From Amycolatopsis sp. FBCC-B4732 (GTDB lineage Bacteria; Actinomycetota; Actinomycetes; Mycobacteriales; Pseudonocardiaceae): a stretch of DNA of 64,000 nucleotides. The position numbers and the translations under genes are program-made. Location: contig NZ_CP095376.1 in NCBI RefSeq assembly GCF_023008405.1, positions 9,404,501 to 9,468,500 on the forward strand, written 5' to 3'. The notes under the pieces were generated by a model. That model had not been told where the DNA came from. It was given only the letters and a program-made list of their open reading frames with translations, and did no database searches. Positions 1 to 8,820 of the stretch are shown in pieces (positions within the stretch are counted from its first letter, which is position 1; each line of letters begins with the position of its first letter).

Positions 1-1617
1 CCGGCGACCGAGTTCACCGTGCTCGCCAAGGACGTCCAGAGCATCGCGACCGCGCAGCAGGCGATCCGGGCCGCGGGCGGCACGGTGCTGGAGACCAACT
101 CGGCGGTCGGCCTGATCAAGGCCAGTGCCCCGGCCACCGGCTTCACCGAGCGCGTGTCCTCGAACCGCGCGGTCTTCGGCGCCGCCAAGGCGCAGGTCAT
201 CGGCTCGGTGCCGAAGGACGGCAAGAAGACCAAGAACAACAACGTCGAGAAGGAAGGCCGCGGCGCCGCGTCGAAGAAGGCCGCCGCGAACAAGGCCGTC
301 GGGATGGACCCGCTGGACGACCAGCTCTGGGGCCTCAAGTCCGTCCGCTCGGACCTCTCGCGCACCAAGCAGCCCGGCAGCAAACAGGTCAAGGTCGGCG
401 TCATCGACACCGGCATCGACGGCACGCACCCGGACATCGCGCCGAACTTCGACGCGGCCGACTCGCGCAACTTCGTCAAGGACATCCCGTTCGACGTCAA
501 CGGCGTCGAGGTCGACGGCCCGTGCGAGTTCCGCGGCTGCGTCGACCCGGTCAACCACGACGACGGCGCGCACGGCACGCACGTCGCCGGCACGATCGCC
601 GCGGCGGCGAACGGCTTCGGCATCTCGGGCGTCGCGCCGAACGTGTCGCTGGTGAACATCCGCGCCGGGCAGGACTCGGGCTACTTCTTCCTGCAGCCGA
701 CCGTCGACGCGCTGACCTACGCCGGCGACGCCGGCATCGACGTGGTCAACATGTCGTTCTACACCGACCCGTGGCTGTACAACTGCACGGCGAACCCGGC
801 CGACTCGGCCGCGGAGCAGGCCGAGCAGCGCACGATCATCGAAGCCACGCAGCGCGCTCTGAACTACGCGCACAAGAAGGGCGTCACGATGGTCGTCGCG
901 CTGGGCAACCAGCACACCGACCTGGGCGCGCCGCAGCCGGACACCACCAGCCCGGACTACCCGGCGAACACGACGCACCCGCGGCAGGTCGACAACAGCT
1001 CCTGCCTCAGCCTGCCGGTCGAGGGCAACCACACGATCGGCGTGAGCGCGTTCGGGCCGTCGCAGGCGAAGGCGGACTACTCGAACTACGGCACCGAGCA
1101 GATCTCGGTTTCCGCGCCGGGCGGCTACTTCCGCGACGGCTTCGGCACGCCGTGGTTCCGCACGGTCGAGAACGAGATCCTCTCGGCGTACCCGAAGAAC
1201 GTCGGCGTCGTCGAGGGCAACATCGACGCGGACGGCAACATCACCGAGGCCGGCCTGGCCGCGGGCATCAAGAAGGCGACGGCGCCGGACGGCCGGGTCG
1301 GCTACTACCAGTGGCTGCAGGGCACGTCGATGGCGACCCCGCACGCGACCGGCGTCGCGGCGCTGATCGTTTCGCAGTACGGCAAGAAGTCGCACGGCGA
1401 CTTCGGCCTGGACCCGGACAAGGTCCAGCGGGTCCTCGAGGGCACGGCGTCGGACATCGCCTGCCCGGTGCCGCGGACGGTCGACTACACCGACGAAGGC
1501 CGCGGGCCGGAGTTCACGGCCACCTGCGAAGGTGACGCGTCGTTCAACGGCTTCTACGGCAACGGCGCGGTCGACGCCTACGCGGCGGTGACCCGCGGGT
1601 CGCAGTACCTGAAGTAG
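1..1617 (+). CDS. S8 family (subtilisin-like) serine peptidase, 5' end outside window
   Basis: The reading frame is open from base 1, so the start lies upstream and only the last ~538 residues are visible. The catalytic triad is clear: Asp in VIDTGIDGTHPD (near nt 404), His in GAHGTHVAGT (near nt 575) and Ser in QGTSMATPHATG (near nt 1328). The first ~60 residues resemble an I9-type inhibitory propeptide. The Cys and long insertions between Asp and Ser are typical of secreted actinobacterial subtilases. It probably acts outside the cell as an endoprotease, although the signal peptide is not in view. A strong terminator follows directly, so it ends its transcription unit. The family is certain; the substrate is unknown. 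Confidence 0.95.
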   Translation, partial: PATEFTVLAKDVQSIATAQQAIRAAGGTVLETNSAVGLIKASAPATGFTERVSSNRAVFGAAKAQVIGSVPKDGKKTKNNNVEKEGRGAASKKAAANKAVGMDPLDDQLWGLKSVRSDLSRTKQPGSKQVKVGVIDTGIDGTHPDIAPNFDAADSRNFVKDIPFDVNGVEVDGPCEFRGCVDPVNHDDGAHGTHVAGTIAAAANGFGISGVAPNVSLVNIRAGQDSGYFFLQPTVDALTYAGDAGIDVVNMSFYTDPWLYNCTANPADSAAEQAEQRTIIEATQRALNYAHKKGVTMVVALGNQHTDLGAPQPDTTSPDYPANTTHPRQVDNSSCLSLPVEGNHTIGVSAFGPSQAKADYSNYGTEQISVSAPGGYFRDGFGTPWFRTVENEILSAYPKNVGVVEGNIDADGNITEAGLAAGIKKATAPDGRVGYYQWLQGTSMATPHATGVAALIVSQYGKKSHGDFGLDPDKVQRVLEGTASDIACPVPRTVDYTDEGRGPEFTATCEGDASFNGFYGNGAVDAYAAVTRGSQYLK

Positions 1618-1629
1618 AAGAATTTCGAA

Positions 1630-1668
1630 CGAACCGCCCCGGACAGGCAACCTGTCCGGGGCGGTTCG
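1630..1668 (+). terminator. Rho-independent-type hairpin after the S8 peptidase
   Basis: A perfect 18-bp stem (1630-1647 paired with 1651-1668) closes a 3-nt CAA loop 12 nt after the protease stop codon. There is no strong U tract, as is common for actinobacterial terminators. Confidence 0.85.
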
Positions 1669-1697
1669 CGTTTACCGCGGGACTGGGGGGAGTTCCG

Positions 1698-2534
1698 TTG
1701 AACGTGCGTGAACCGGCGCTACCGGTCGATCCGCGGTGGCCGGGCGAGCCGACGGTGCTGGAAGTGGGCCGGGCACGGCGGTGGCTCGCGCGGCGCGGGG
1801 TCGCGGTCTGGTTGCCGACCCGGGTGCTCGCCCTGCGCCTCGGCGGCCGGGGCATCGGAACTCGGGGGACTCCCGGTTTCGCGATCGTCCTCGCGGTGTT
1901 GTGGACGCTCACCGGGGTCGCGTTCAAGCGGAACGACCTGCCGGGGGAAGCGGCGGTCCTCGCCGTCCTCTACGCCTCGTTCCACGTGGCCCGCTGGCGC
2001 CGGGCGCAGCGGCGCGACCGGCTCGCCGAGAGCTTGACCGGGGCCACCGCACCACCGCCGCTGCGGGTGGCGGTCAGGCAGGTCGGCTGGTGGTACCTGG
2101 TGTCGACGGGCCTCACGTTCCTCGGCGGGGCGGCCTTGTGCGCGGCGGCGTTCCTGACCGGGCCGCGGTTCACCTGGAAGCACTGGTACCCGCCGGAGGT
2201 CGCGATCGGGGTGAACACGGTGGCGCTGGCCTTCGCCGCCGGCGCGACGGCGCTCGTGCTCGGCCGGGTGGTGCGCGGGCCGGTGATCGCCGAGGACGCG
2301 GCGTCGCACGCGGTCGACGGGGCGTTGCGCACCCTGGACCCCTACCTGTTCGCCCCGACCGCCCCGTACGTCGTGCTGGCGATGCCGGTGTACGTGGTCG
2401 ATTGGGCGTGGCCGGGCCCGCTGGGCTGGATTTCGCTCGCGTACCTGGTGACGGTCTTCGCGCTCCAGCTGATCGGCTGGTTGCTGGCTCGCCGCCGGTC
2501 CGGCGCGCTCCCACCCGGCTGCTACGGGGGGTAA
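1698..2534 (+). CDS. Membrane protein, tandem paralogue 1 of 5
   Basis: This 278-residue polytopic membrane protein starts at TTG, chosen because GGGGGGAG lies just upstream. I do not recognise a named family. All five adjacent paralogues share landmarks: an N-terminal WLARxG...PTxLLxxRLG segment, two hydrophobic hairpins, a GWWYL-type motif before a Gly-rich TM segment (here VGWWYLVSTGLTFLGG), a PVIAEDxASxAVDxxLR motif on the following loop, and a C-terminal LPPGxYG tail. The acidic PVIAED motif is the most conserved part and may be a functional site; that is inference. It heads a co-directional array that runs to 5894. Confidence 0.85.
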   Translation: MNVREPALPVDPRWPGEPTVLEVGRARRWLARRGVAVWLPTRVLALRLGGRGIGTRGTPGFAIVLAVLWTLTGVAFKRNDLPGEAAVLAVLYASFHVARWRRAQRRDRLAESLTGATAPPPLRVAVRQVGWWYLVSTGLTFLGGAALCAAAFLTGPRFTWKHWYPPEVAIGVNTVALAFAAGATALVLGRVVRGPVIAEDAASHAVDGALRTLDPYLFAPTAPYVVLAMPVYVVDWAWPGPLGWISLAYLVTVFALQLIGWLLARRRSGALPPGCYGG

Positions 2535-2579
2535 ACCGGGCCGGCTCGTCGGGCGTTACCACGGGACAGGGGAGGTCCG

Positions 2580-3321
2580 ATGGTGGAAGTGGCGTCGACG
2601 ACGCTCGCCGGGAGGCAGGCCGCGCTGACGTGGCTGGCTCGCCACGGCGCGGAGGTGGACGAGCCGACGCCGCTGCTCGCGGTGCGCGTCGGGGCCCGGG
2701 TGCCGGCCACGCGGTCTTACCGGTTCTCCAGCGCGCTTTCCTCCGTGTGCTGGATCGTCGCCGTGCTCCCGCCGATCCCGGTGCCGGCCCGGTTCCCGGG
2801 GTTCACCGCGCTCGTCGTGGCTTACCCGCTGCTGCAGTGGCGCCGGGTCCGCGCGGCCGATCGCGTGGTCGCCCCGGGTACCCGGCCATCGTTCCGGGTG
2901 GCGGCGGGGCAGGTCGGCTGGTGGTACCTGGCGACGGTGGCGACGACCTTCGGCGGCGGCGCGGTGCTGCGCGCCGCTCGCCGCCGACCCGGTGGGCTGG
3001 GCCGCCGCGCTGGTGCTCGGCGCCGCGAGCCTGGCACTGGTCCTCGGCCAGGCCTTGCGCGCCCCGGTGATCGCCGAGGACGAGGCTTCACGCGCCGTCG
3101 ACGCGGCCTTGCGGACCTACGACACCCGGGCGTTCGCGATGCCATTCGCGTTCACCTTCCTCGCGTGGATCGACCTGTCCGCCGACTGGCCGTGGCCGCC
3201 GGCGCGGTTCGTACCGGTGGTCGCGTACTTCGTCCTGGGGGTGGTGCTCCACCTTCGCGCCGTGTTCGAGGTCCGGGACCGCCGCCTGCCGCCCGGCCAC
3301 TACGGAACCGGGCCCCGGTGA
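2580..3321 (+). pseudogene. Membrane protein, tandem paralogue 2 of 5, frameshifted
   Basis: The ATG at 2580 has AGGGGAGG upstream. The first ~130 residues align with the paralogues (WLARHGAEVDEPTPLLAVR, VGWWYLATVATTFGGGAVL). Near nt 2975 the homologous sequence moves to another frame. Read there it continues as LAADPVGWAAALVLG, RAPVIAEDEASRAVDAALR and LPPGHYGTG, ending at 3321. A single-base indel therefore separates two well-preserved halves. It is a recent pseudogene or a sequencing error; read-level data would decide. Without the shift the protein would be ~247 residues, like its neighbours. Confidence 0.75.
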
Positions 3322-3487
3322 GCGCCTTGACGGAGGCGGCGGTGGTTCGCCGTCGGGTCGGCGTCGCTGGTTTCCGGCGGTGCCGCTGATCACCTTCGGC
3401 GGCGGCGGCCTCAGGCCGCGTTCGGCGGAGTCACGGGAGAAGTTCGGACACGGTGAACCGGCGCGGCCGGGGCAGGGGGAGGTTTTC

Positions 3488-4282
3488 GTGGGTGGCGGGG
3501 TACCGAGACCGATCGACGCGGCGATGGCCGTGCAGTGGCTGGCCCGGCACGGGGTGGTGGTGGGGACGCCGACCCCGTTGCTGTCCCTGCGCCTCGGCGT
3601 GCGGGAACGGCTGCGCACCAGGCGCCCCGAGCTGGGCTTGGTGGTGGGGCTCGTCATCGGCTTCGTCGCCCCGTTCGGCATGGAGCTGGCGCGGGAAGCG
3701 TTCGGGGACCTGCCGATCGGCAGCGGCTTCCTCCTGGGTGCGCTGGCCGTCCTGGCGCAGGTCTGGCGCTGGGTGACGGTCCGCGAGTCCGACCGGCCGG
3801 CGGCCGCGCTGGTGCGCCCGGCCGCGCGGCCGGCCCTGAGCTGGACCCTCGGTCTTCTCGGCGCCTGGTACCTGACATCGGCGGTGGTCGCCTACGCCGG
3901 CGGGCTGGTGCTCTTCCTCGTGCTGGCCCCGGTGGCGCCGGCGGCCGCGTCGCTCTGGCTCGGGCTGCTGGTGCTCGGCGCCGTCCAGTCCGGGTTCGTC
4001 TGGTGGTCCGTGCTGCGCGAGCCGGTCGTCGCGGTCGATCCCGCGTCGTTCATGGTCGACGCGGTGCTGCGGGTGGAGGACGCGCACTCCTACGCGGCGC
4101 CGGCCGTCCTGCCGTACCTGGCCTGTGGTGACCTCCTCTTCGCGGTGCCGGTACCGCCGTCGTCCCGGCCCGCGGTCGTCGCCTACGCGGTGCTCGCGGT
4201 CGGGACGCAGGTGGTCGGCTGGGTCCTGCACCGCCGGCGGTCCCGTGTCCTCCGGCCCACCCTGGCGGTGGTTCCCCGATGA
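3488..4282 (+). CDS. Membrane protein, tandem paralogue 3 of 5
   Basis: This is a 264-residue polytopic membrane protein. GTG 3488 was chosen over the open frame upstream because GGGGGAGG lies 5 nt before it. The family landmarks are present but more diverged: WLARHGVVVGTPTPLLSLRLG, LGAWYLTSAVVAYAGG and REPVVAVDPASFMVDAVLR, in which the usual AED is AVD. The C-terminal LPPGxYG tail is absent. Its stop overlaps the ATG of paralogue 4 (ATGA), so the two are translationally coupled. Function unknown. Confidence 0.85.
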   Translation: MGGGVPRPIDAAMAVQWLARHGVVVGTPTPLLSLRLGVRERLRTRRPELGLVVGLVIGFVAPFGMELAREAFGDLPIGSGFLLGALAVLAQVWRWVTVRESDRPAAALVRPAARPALSWTLGLLGAWYLTSAVVAYAGGLVLFLVLAPVAPAAASLWLGLLVLGAVQSGFVWWSVLREPVVAVDPASFMVDAVLRVEDAHSYAAPAVLPYLACGDLLFAVPVPPSSRPAVVAYAVLAVGTQVVGWVLHRRRSRVLRPTLAVVPR

Positions 4283-5106
4283 GGTCCGAACCGAGCCGCG
4301 GCGAGTTCGTGCAGGCCGCGGTGTGGCTGGGCAAGCACGGCGTCCGCGTGGGGATCCCGACACCCCTGCTGGCGGCGCGCCTCGGCGTCCGCGCGGGCGG
4401 GGACCTGCGGACGCAGCTGATCCGGCTGGCGGTGTTCCTCGCGCCGGCGGTCACCGGCGCGGTCGGCTACCAGTGCCTGCAGTACCTGCCCGGCGTCCGC
4501 GGCGTGGAGATGACCGAGAGCAAGATCCTCTACTTCGTGGTGGCCGGCTTCCAGCTGGCCTTCTGGTTCGCGATCCGGCGGCAGGACCGCCAGGCCGCGC
4601 ACCGGCTGGGCGGCCGACGGCTCGACCGGCCGCGGCCGTCGTGGCGGGAGCTGCCGGTCGGCTGGTTCCTCGCGTCGGCGGCGGTGACGTTCGCCGGGGG
4701 AGCCGCACTCGGGATCACGATGTTCTTAACGACTCCGTACAAGACCTACGCCTGGAGCTGGCTCGGCGTGCTCGCGCTGGGCGGAGTCGTCTCCGGCGTG
4801 ATCGTGACCGGGATCGTGCGGCGGCCGGTGCTCGCGGAGGACGAGCCGTCCGCCGCCGTCGACGCGGTGGTGCGGATCGAGGACCTCTACCTGGCGATGC
4901 CGTCGTACTACGCGTGGCCGGTGCTCTTCGACCTGCTCACCGGCAACCGGCAACCGCCCGGCTCCGGGCCCTGGCTCATCGGGTACGCGGGACTCGCGCT
5001 GGCCCTGCAGATCGTCGGCGGCCTGCGCTACCGGCGGTACCGCCCGGCGCTCCCGCCGGGCGACTACGGCGTCCCGCTGCCGGCCCAGCCCGGGGTGGCC
5101 CGGTGA
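4279..5106 (+). CDS. Membrane protein, tandem paralogue 4 of 5
   Basis: This 275-residue polytopic membrane protein starts at an ATG that overlaps the stop of paralogue 3. It carries WLGKHGVRVGIPTPLLAARLG at the N-terminus, VGWFLASAAVTFAGGAALG, the RRPVLAEDEPSAAVDAVVR loop motif and the LPPGDYGVP tail. The next paralogue begins inside its stop codon (GTGA). Repeated coupling suggests the products are made in fixed ratios and perhaps form a hetero-oligomer; that is inference. Confidence 0.87.
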   Translation: MRSEPSRGEFVQAAVWLGKHGVRVGIPTPLLAARLGVRAGGDLRTQLIRLAVFLAPAVTGAVGYQCLQYLPGVRGVEMTESKILYFVVAGFQLAFWFAIRRQDRQAAHRLGGRRLDRPRPSWRELPVGWFLASAAVTFAGGAALGITMFLTTPYKTYAWSWLGVLALGGVVSGVIVTGIVRRPVLAEDEPSAAVDAVVRIEDLYLAMPSYYAWPVLFDLLTGNRQPPGSGPWLIGYAGLALALQIVGGLRYRRYRPALPPGDYGVPLPAQPGVAR

Positions 5107-5894
5107 TCGCGGTGACTCCCGCCGAGCGGGCGGCGGTCAAGTGGCCGGCGCTGCGCGGTGTCCGCGTTTCCGAGGCGACCGAGCTGCTGACCTACCGGCT
5201 GGGCGTCCGCCGCGGGAAGAGCGACGCCGGCGCCTTCACACCGGTGTTCGTCGCCGACGCGCTGCTCTGCGCCGGCCTGCTGGCCTATCAGCTGCTGCCC
5301 CCGAGCCACGCCGACCGGCCCGACGCCGGGATCCCGTGGTTCATCTGGACGTCGCTGGTCCTGACGAACTGGCTGCAGATCCGCGCCGGCGACCGGCGGG
5401 CGGTCGCCTGGCTGGGCGATCGGCGGCTGATCCGGCCCCGCCCGCGGTGGCGGGAGGTGGTGAACGGCTGGTACGCGGCCTCGCCGGCGGTCACGTTCGG
5501 CGGCGGCGCCGTCCTCGCGCTCACGATGGTGGCCGGCGGCTCGGTCTGGGCACGCTTCTGGCTCGGCCTCCTCGTCCTCGGCGCGGCGGTCGACGCCGTC
5601 GTCCTGACCGGCATCCTCCGCCGCCCGGTCATCGCGGAGGACGAGGGCTCGCTCGCGGTCGACACCGTGACGCGGCTCCAGGACGTCCACTTCGCCCTGC
5701 CGTCGTTGTTCGCCGTCCCGGTGGTCGCGGACCTCGGGTACACCGACCTGCCGGGCAAGCCGTGGCTCGCCGGCTACGTCGCGCCGGCGGTGACCACGCA
5801 CGTCACCGGGTGGTTCGCCCAGCGGCGGCGGGTTCCCCCGCTGCCGCCGGGCGCCCGCTACGGGCCGGAACTCAGCGGTTCGAAGCCTTCTTGA
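5103..5894 (+). CDS. Membrane protein, tandem paralogue 5 of 5
   Basis: This 263-residue membrane protein starts at GTG 5103, overlapping the previous stop. The N-terminal motif is shortened (LRGVRVSEATELLTYRLGVR), followed by NGWYAASPAVTFGGGAVLAL, the RRPVIAEDEGSLAVDTVTR motif and a LPPGARYG tail. Its last 23 nt overlap the 3' end of the convergent carboxypeptidase gene. Function unknown; family membership rests on the shared motifs. Confidence 0.87.
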   Translation: MIAVTPAERAAVKWPALRGVRVSEATELLTYRLGVRRGKSDAGAFTPVFVADALLCAGLLAYQLLPPSHADRPDAGIPWFIWTSLVLTNWLQIRAGDRRAVAWLGDRRLIRPRPRWREVVNGWYAASPAVTFGGGAVLALTMVAGGSVWARFWLGLLVLGAAVDAVVLTGILRRPVIAEDEGSLAVDTVTRLQDVHFALPSLFAVPVVADLGYTDLPGKPWLAGYVAPAVTTHVTGWFAQRRRVPPLPPGARYGPELSGSKPS

Positions 5895-7365
5895 CGAACT
5901 TCGCCAGGTCCTTCGACTGCTGCACCCGGGTCGGCTCGTGGACGTACATCATGTGCCCCGCCGGGTAGTACGCCGTGTCGATGTTCTCCCGCAGTTCCTC
6001 CGGGATCTGCAGCCGCGCCAGCACGTGCTCGGCCGCGAAGTAGGCCGTCGCGCCGTCGTAGTGGCCGAACGCCACGTGGACCTGCAGGTGCGGGTTCGTG
6101 CGCATCGCCGAGGCGAGCGAGTCGACCACCGACACCGAGCGGCCCTCGAACTCCTTGTACGACCAGGCCTTGAACGTGTCCTCGTGGATGATCTCGTACG
6201 GCAGGTCGTTCTCGTACCCGAGCTCCGCCCGCACGTAGTGGTTGAACGCCGCCGCGTAGGCGCCGATCACGCGGGAGATCGACGGGTCGTCGCTCATGTG
6301 CTCGCGGCCGCCGTCCGGCTCCCACGTCGTGAAGCGGCCGTCCATCCGGCCGACCGTCAGGCCCCGGTCGCGCAGCAGCTCGGTGAAGAACCGGACGTGC
6401 TCGATCCGCAGGTTCACCCGGTCCACATAGGACTCGGTGAGCCCGGTCAGCGACGCCAGCGTGGCCACCGCGTCGGTCCGGTCCTGCGTGGACAGCCGCG
6501 CACCGCGCGAAAGCGCCCACGGCAGGTCCTTCGCCGCGAAGTCCTCGGCGTCGGCCAGGACGTCGTCGAGCGGGCGGTCGCCGTGCAGGCCGTGGTAGTG
6601 CGCGATCGCCGCGTACGTCGGCACGTACAGCGAGTACGGCAGGTCGTTGCCCTCGGTGAACTGCAGCGTGCCCAGGTCGAGCACGGAGGAGATGAGCAGC
6701 AGGCCGTTCAGGTAGAGCCCGTGCCGGTCCTGCAGGTGCGCGGCCAGCCCGGCGGCGCGCAGCGTGCCGTAGGACTCACCGGCCAGGAACTTCGGCGACA
6801 GCCAGCGCTGGTGCCGCGACACCCACAGCCGGATGATCTCGCCGACCGACTCGATGTCGCCCTGGTAGCCGTGGAAGTCCTTGGTCTCCTCGCCGCCCGC
6901 GACCCGCGAGTAGCCGGTCGACACCGGGTCGATGAAGACCAGGTCGCTGTGCACCAGCAGCGTCTCGGGGTTGTCGGCCAGCCCGTACGGCGGCGGCACG
7001 AGGTCGTCGACGTCGCCGGAGAGCACCCGGCGCGGGCCCAGCAGGCCCAGGTGCAGCCAGATGCTCGACGAGCCGGGGCCACCGTTGAAGGCGAACGTCA
7101 CCGGCCGCGTGCCCGGGTCGGCGTCGTCGAGGGTGTAGGAGGTGACGAACACCTCCGCCTTCGCCTTGAAGCCCTCCGACTTGCCGTCCTTGACGACCTC
7201 CTTGCGGAGGACGACCCGGCCCGCCTTCGCCGTGTACGCGAGTTTCTTCCGCTTCACGGTCAGCGTGTGCTGGGTCGTGACGATGTCGTCGGTCGGCTCG
7301 GCCGGGATCTCCGCGGTGTCCGGCGTCTTCTTCTCGGGAGCCTCTTCGGGGGTCGTGTCCGCCAT
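5872..7365 (-). CDS. S10 family serine carboxypeptidase-like protein
   Basis: This 497-residue protein has the alpha/beta-hydrolase fold of peptidase family S10. NGGPGSSS forms the oxyanion-hole region (about residue 93), the nucleophile Ser lies in AGESYGTLRAAG (about residue 197), an Asp in GHYDGA and the His in YYPAGHMMYVHEP near the C-terminus. No signal peptide is visible: the start is acidic and Pro-rich (ADTTPEEAPEKK), so it is probably cytoplasmic. Such bacterial S10 proteins remove C-terminal residues from peptides. It is divergent from the endonuclease V gene with only 13 nt between starts, so the two promoters must overlap the coding regions. Confidence 0.9.
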   Translation of the reverse strand: MADTTPEEAPEKKTPDTAEIPAEPTDDIVTTQHTLTVKRKKLAYTAKAGRVVLRKEVVKDGKSEGFKAKAEVFVTSYTLDDADPGTRPVTFAFNGGPGSSSIWLHLGLLGPRRVLSGDVDDLVPPPYGLADNPETLLVHSDLVFIDPVSTGYSRVAGGEETKDFHGYQGDIESVGEIIRLWVSRHQRWLSPKFLAGESYGTLRAAGLAAHLQDRHGLYLNGLLLISSVLDLGTLQFTEGNDLPYSLYVPTYAAIAHYHGLHGDRPLDDVLADAEDFAAKDLPWALSRGARLSTQDRTDAVATLASLTGLTESYVDRVNLRIEHVRFFTELLRDRGLTVGRMDGRFTTWEPDGGREHMSDDPSISRVIGAYAAAFNHYVRAELGYENDLPYEIIHEDTFKAWSYKEFEGRSVSVVDSLASAMRTNPHLQVHVAFGHYDGATAYFAAEHVLARLQIPEELRENIDTAYYPAGHMMYVHEPTRVQQSKDLAKFVKKASNR

Positions 7366-7378
7366 GGCCCCAACTTAG

Positions 7379-8056
7379 TTGTGGCAGGGTGACTTGGTGC
7401 ACACCGGGGACTGGCCGTCGACGGCCGAGGAGGCCCTCGCCGTCCAGGAAGCGCTGCGCGGCCGGGTCGAACTCCACGGCGACCTGCCGGAGCTGCCGCC
7501 GACGGTGACCGGCCTCGACGTCGCCTACGACGAGGCCGACGGCATCGCCGCGGCGGTCGTCACCCTCGAAACCGCGGGGCTGACCGTGGTCGAGGAGCGG
7601 GCGCACCGCGCGAAGGCCGTCTTCCCGTACGAGCCGGGCCTGTTCGCCTTCCGCGAGCTGCCGCCGCTGCTGGCCGCCCTCGGCGAGCTGGAACACCGGC
7701 CCGACGTCCTGGTCTGCGACGGCCACGGCCTCGCCCACCCGCGGCGCTTCGGCCTGGCCTGCCACCTCGGCGTGCTGACCGGGCTGCCCGCCTTCGGCGT
7801 CGGCAAGACGCGGTTCGTCGGCTCCCACGACGTGCCGGGGCCCGAGCGCGGGTCGTCGGTGCCGCTGGTCGACGCCGGGGAGGAGGTCGGCGCGGTGCTG
7901 CGGACCCAGGACGGCGTCAAACCGGTGTACGTCTCGGCCGGCCATCGGATCGACCTCGCGCACGCCTGCCGGCTGACCCTCGCGCTGACCCCGCGCTACC
8001 GGCTGCCGGAGACGACGCGGCTGGCCGACCGGCTGTCCCGGGTGGCGCTGAAATGA
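7379..8056 (+). CDS. nfi: Endonuclease V (deoxyinosine 3'-endonuclease)
   Basis: This 225-residue protein matches endonuclease V throughout: GLDVAYDE near the start (catalytic Asp), FPYEPGLFAFRELPPLLAAL, VCDGHGLAHPRRFGLACHLG with the second Asp, and GVGKTRFVG. The enzyme nicks DNA one base 3' of deoxyinosine to start repair of deaminated adenine. The TTG at 7379 is taken as the start; GTG 7397 is an alternative. The stop overlaps the ATG of the uracil-DNA glycosylase gene, so two repair functions for deaminated bases are coupled. Confidence 0.93.
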   Translation: MWQGDLVHTGDWPSTAEEALAVQEALRGRVELHGDLPELPPTVTGLDVAYDEADGIAAAVVTLETAGLTVVEERAHRAKAVFPYEPGLFAFRELPPLLAALGELEHRPDVLVCDGHGLAHPRRFGLACHLGVLTGLPAFGVGKTRFVGSHDVPGPERGSSVPLVDAGEEVGAVLRTQDGVKPVYVSAGHRIDLAHACRLTLALTPRYRLPETTRLADRLSRVALK

Positions 8057-8736
8057 GGTCGCTGGCCGAGCTGGACGTCGCCGTCGCGGGGTGCCGCGCC
8101 TGCCCGCGGCTGGTGACCTGGCGCGAAGGCGTCGCGGGCACGAAGGCGGCCTTCCGCGGCGAGGAGTACTGGGCGCGCCCGGTGCCGGGTTTCGGGCCGC
8201 CGGACGCGTCGCTCGCGGTCGTCGGGCTGGCGCCGTCGGCGCACGGCGCGAACCGCACCGGCCGCATGTTCACCGGCGACCCGTCGGGTGACTTCCTCTT
8301 CCGGGTGCTGCACGAGGTCGGGCTCGCGTCGCAGCCGACGTCCGAGCGCGTCGGCGACGGCCTGGAGCTTTACGGCACGCGGCTCGTCTCGCCGGTGCGC
8401 TGCGCCCCGCCGGAGAACAAGCCGACGCCCGCCGAGCGCGACACGTGCCGCCCGTGGCTCGCGGAGGAGCTGACGTTGTTACGTCCGACACTGCGCTCGA
8501 TCGTGGTGCTCGGGGCGTTCGGCTGGCAGGCGTTACTGCCCGTGCTCGCGGCGGCGGGCTGGCCGGTCCCGCAGCCGCGTCCGGCGTTCGCCCACGGAGC
8601 CGTCCTGGAACTGGACGACCTGCGTGTTTTCGGCTGTTACCACGTGTCGCCGCGCAATGTCCAGACACACCGCGTGACCCACGACATGGTGGCGGCCGTC
8701 TTCCGCGCCGCGACCTCGGTGACAGGTCACGACTGA
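8053..8736 (+). CDS. Uracil-DNA glycosylase, family 5 (UdgB)-like
   Basis: This 227-residue Fe-S type uracil-DNA glycosylase has the N-terminal CRACPRL cysteine pair (C14, C17) and two further Cys in VRCAPPENKPTPAERDTC that would hold the 4Fe-4S cluster. Motif A is GLAPSAHGANRTGRMF, where the GLAP form typical of family 5 replaces the family 4 GEAPG. Motif B is HVSPRNVQT. Family 5 enzymes excise uracil and often hypoxanthine, which fits its coupling to endonuclease V upstream. The gene overlaps that stop by 4 nt. Confidence 0.92.
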   Translation: MRSLAELDVAVAGCRACPRLVTWREGVAGTKAAFRGEEYWARPVPGFGPPDASLAVVGLAPSAHGANRTGRMFTGDPSGDFLFRVLHEVGLASQPTSERVGDGLELYGTRLVSPVRCAPPENKPTPAERDTCRPWLAEELTLLRPTLRSIVVLGAFGWQALLPVLAAAGWPVPQPRPAFAHGAVLELDDLRVFGCYHVSPRNVQTHRVTHDMVAAVFRAATSVTGHD

Positions 8737-8820
8737 ATCGTTACGGAAACCGCAGCGACGCTGGTCACAGCCGGATGGGGTCCCCGAGCGGGGTGCCCGC
8801 GAAGGTGTCACCATGAGGAC

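Noticed and set aside
4125..5102. Upstream extension of the fifth paralogue frame
   Set aside because: It overlaps paralogue 4 in another frame with Arg/Pro-rich sequence; homology begins at GTG 5103.
5938..7392. 484-residue plus-strand frame opposite the S10 peptidase
   Set aside because: It mirrors the codons of the real gene and shows no family feature.
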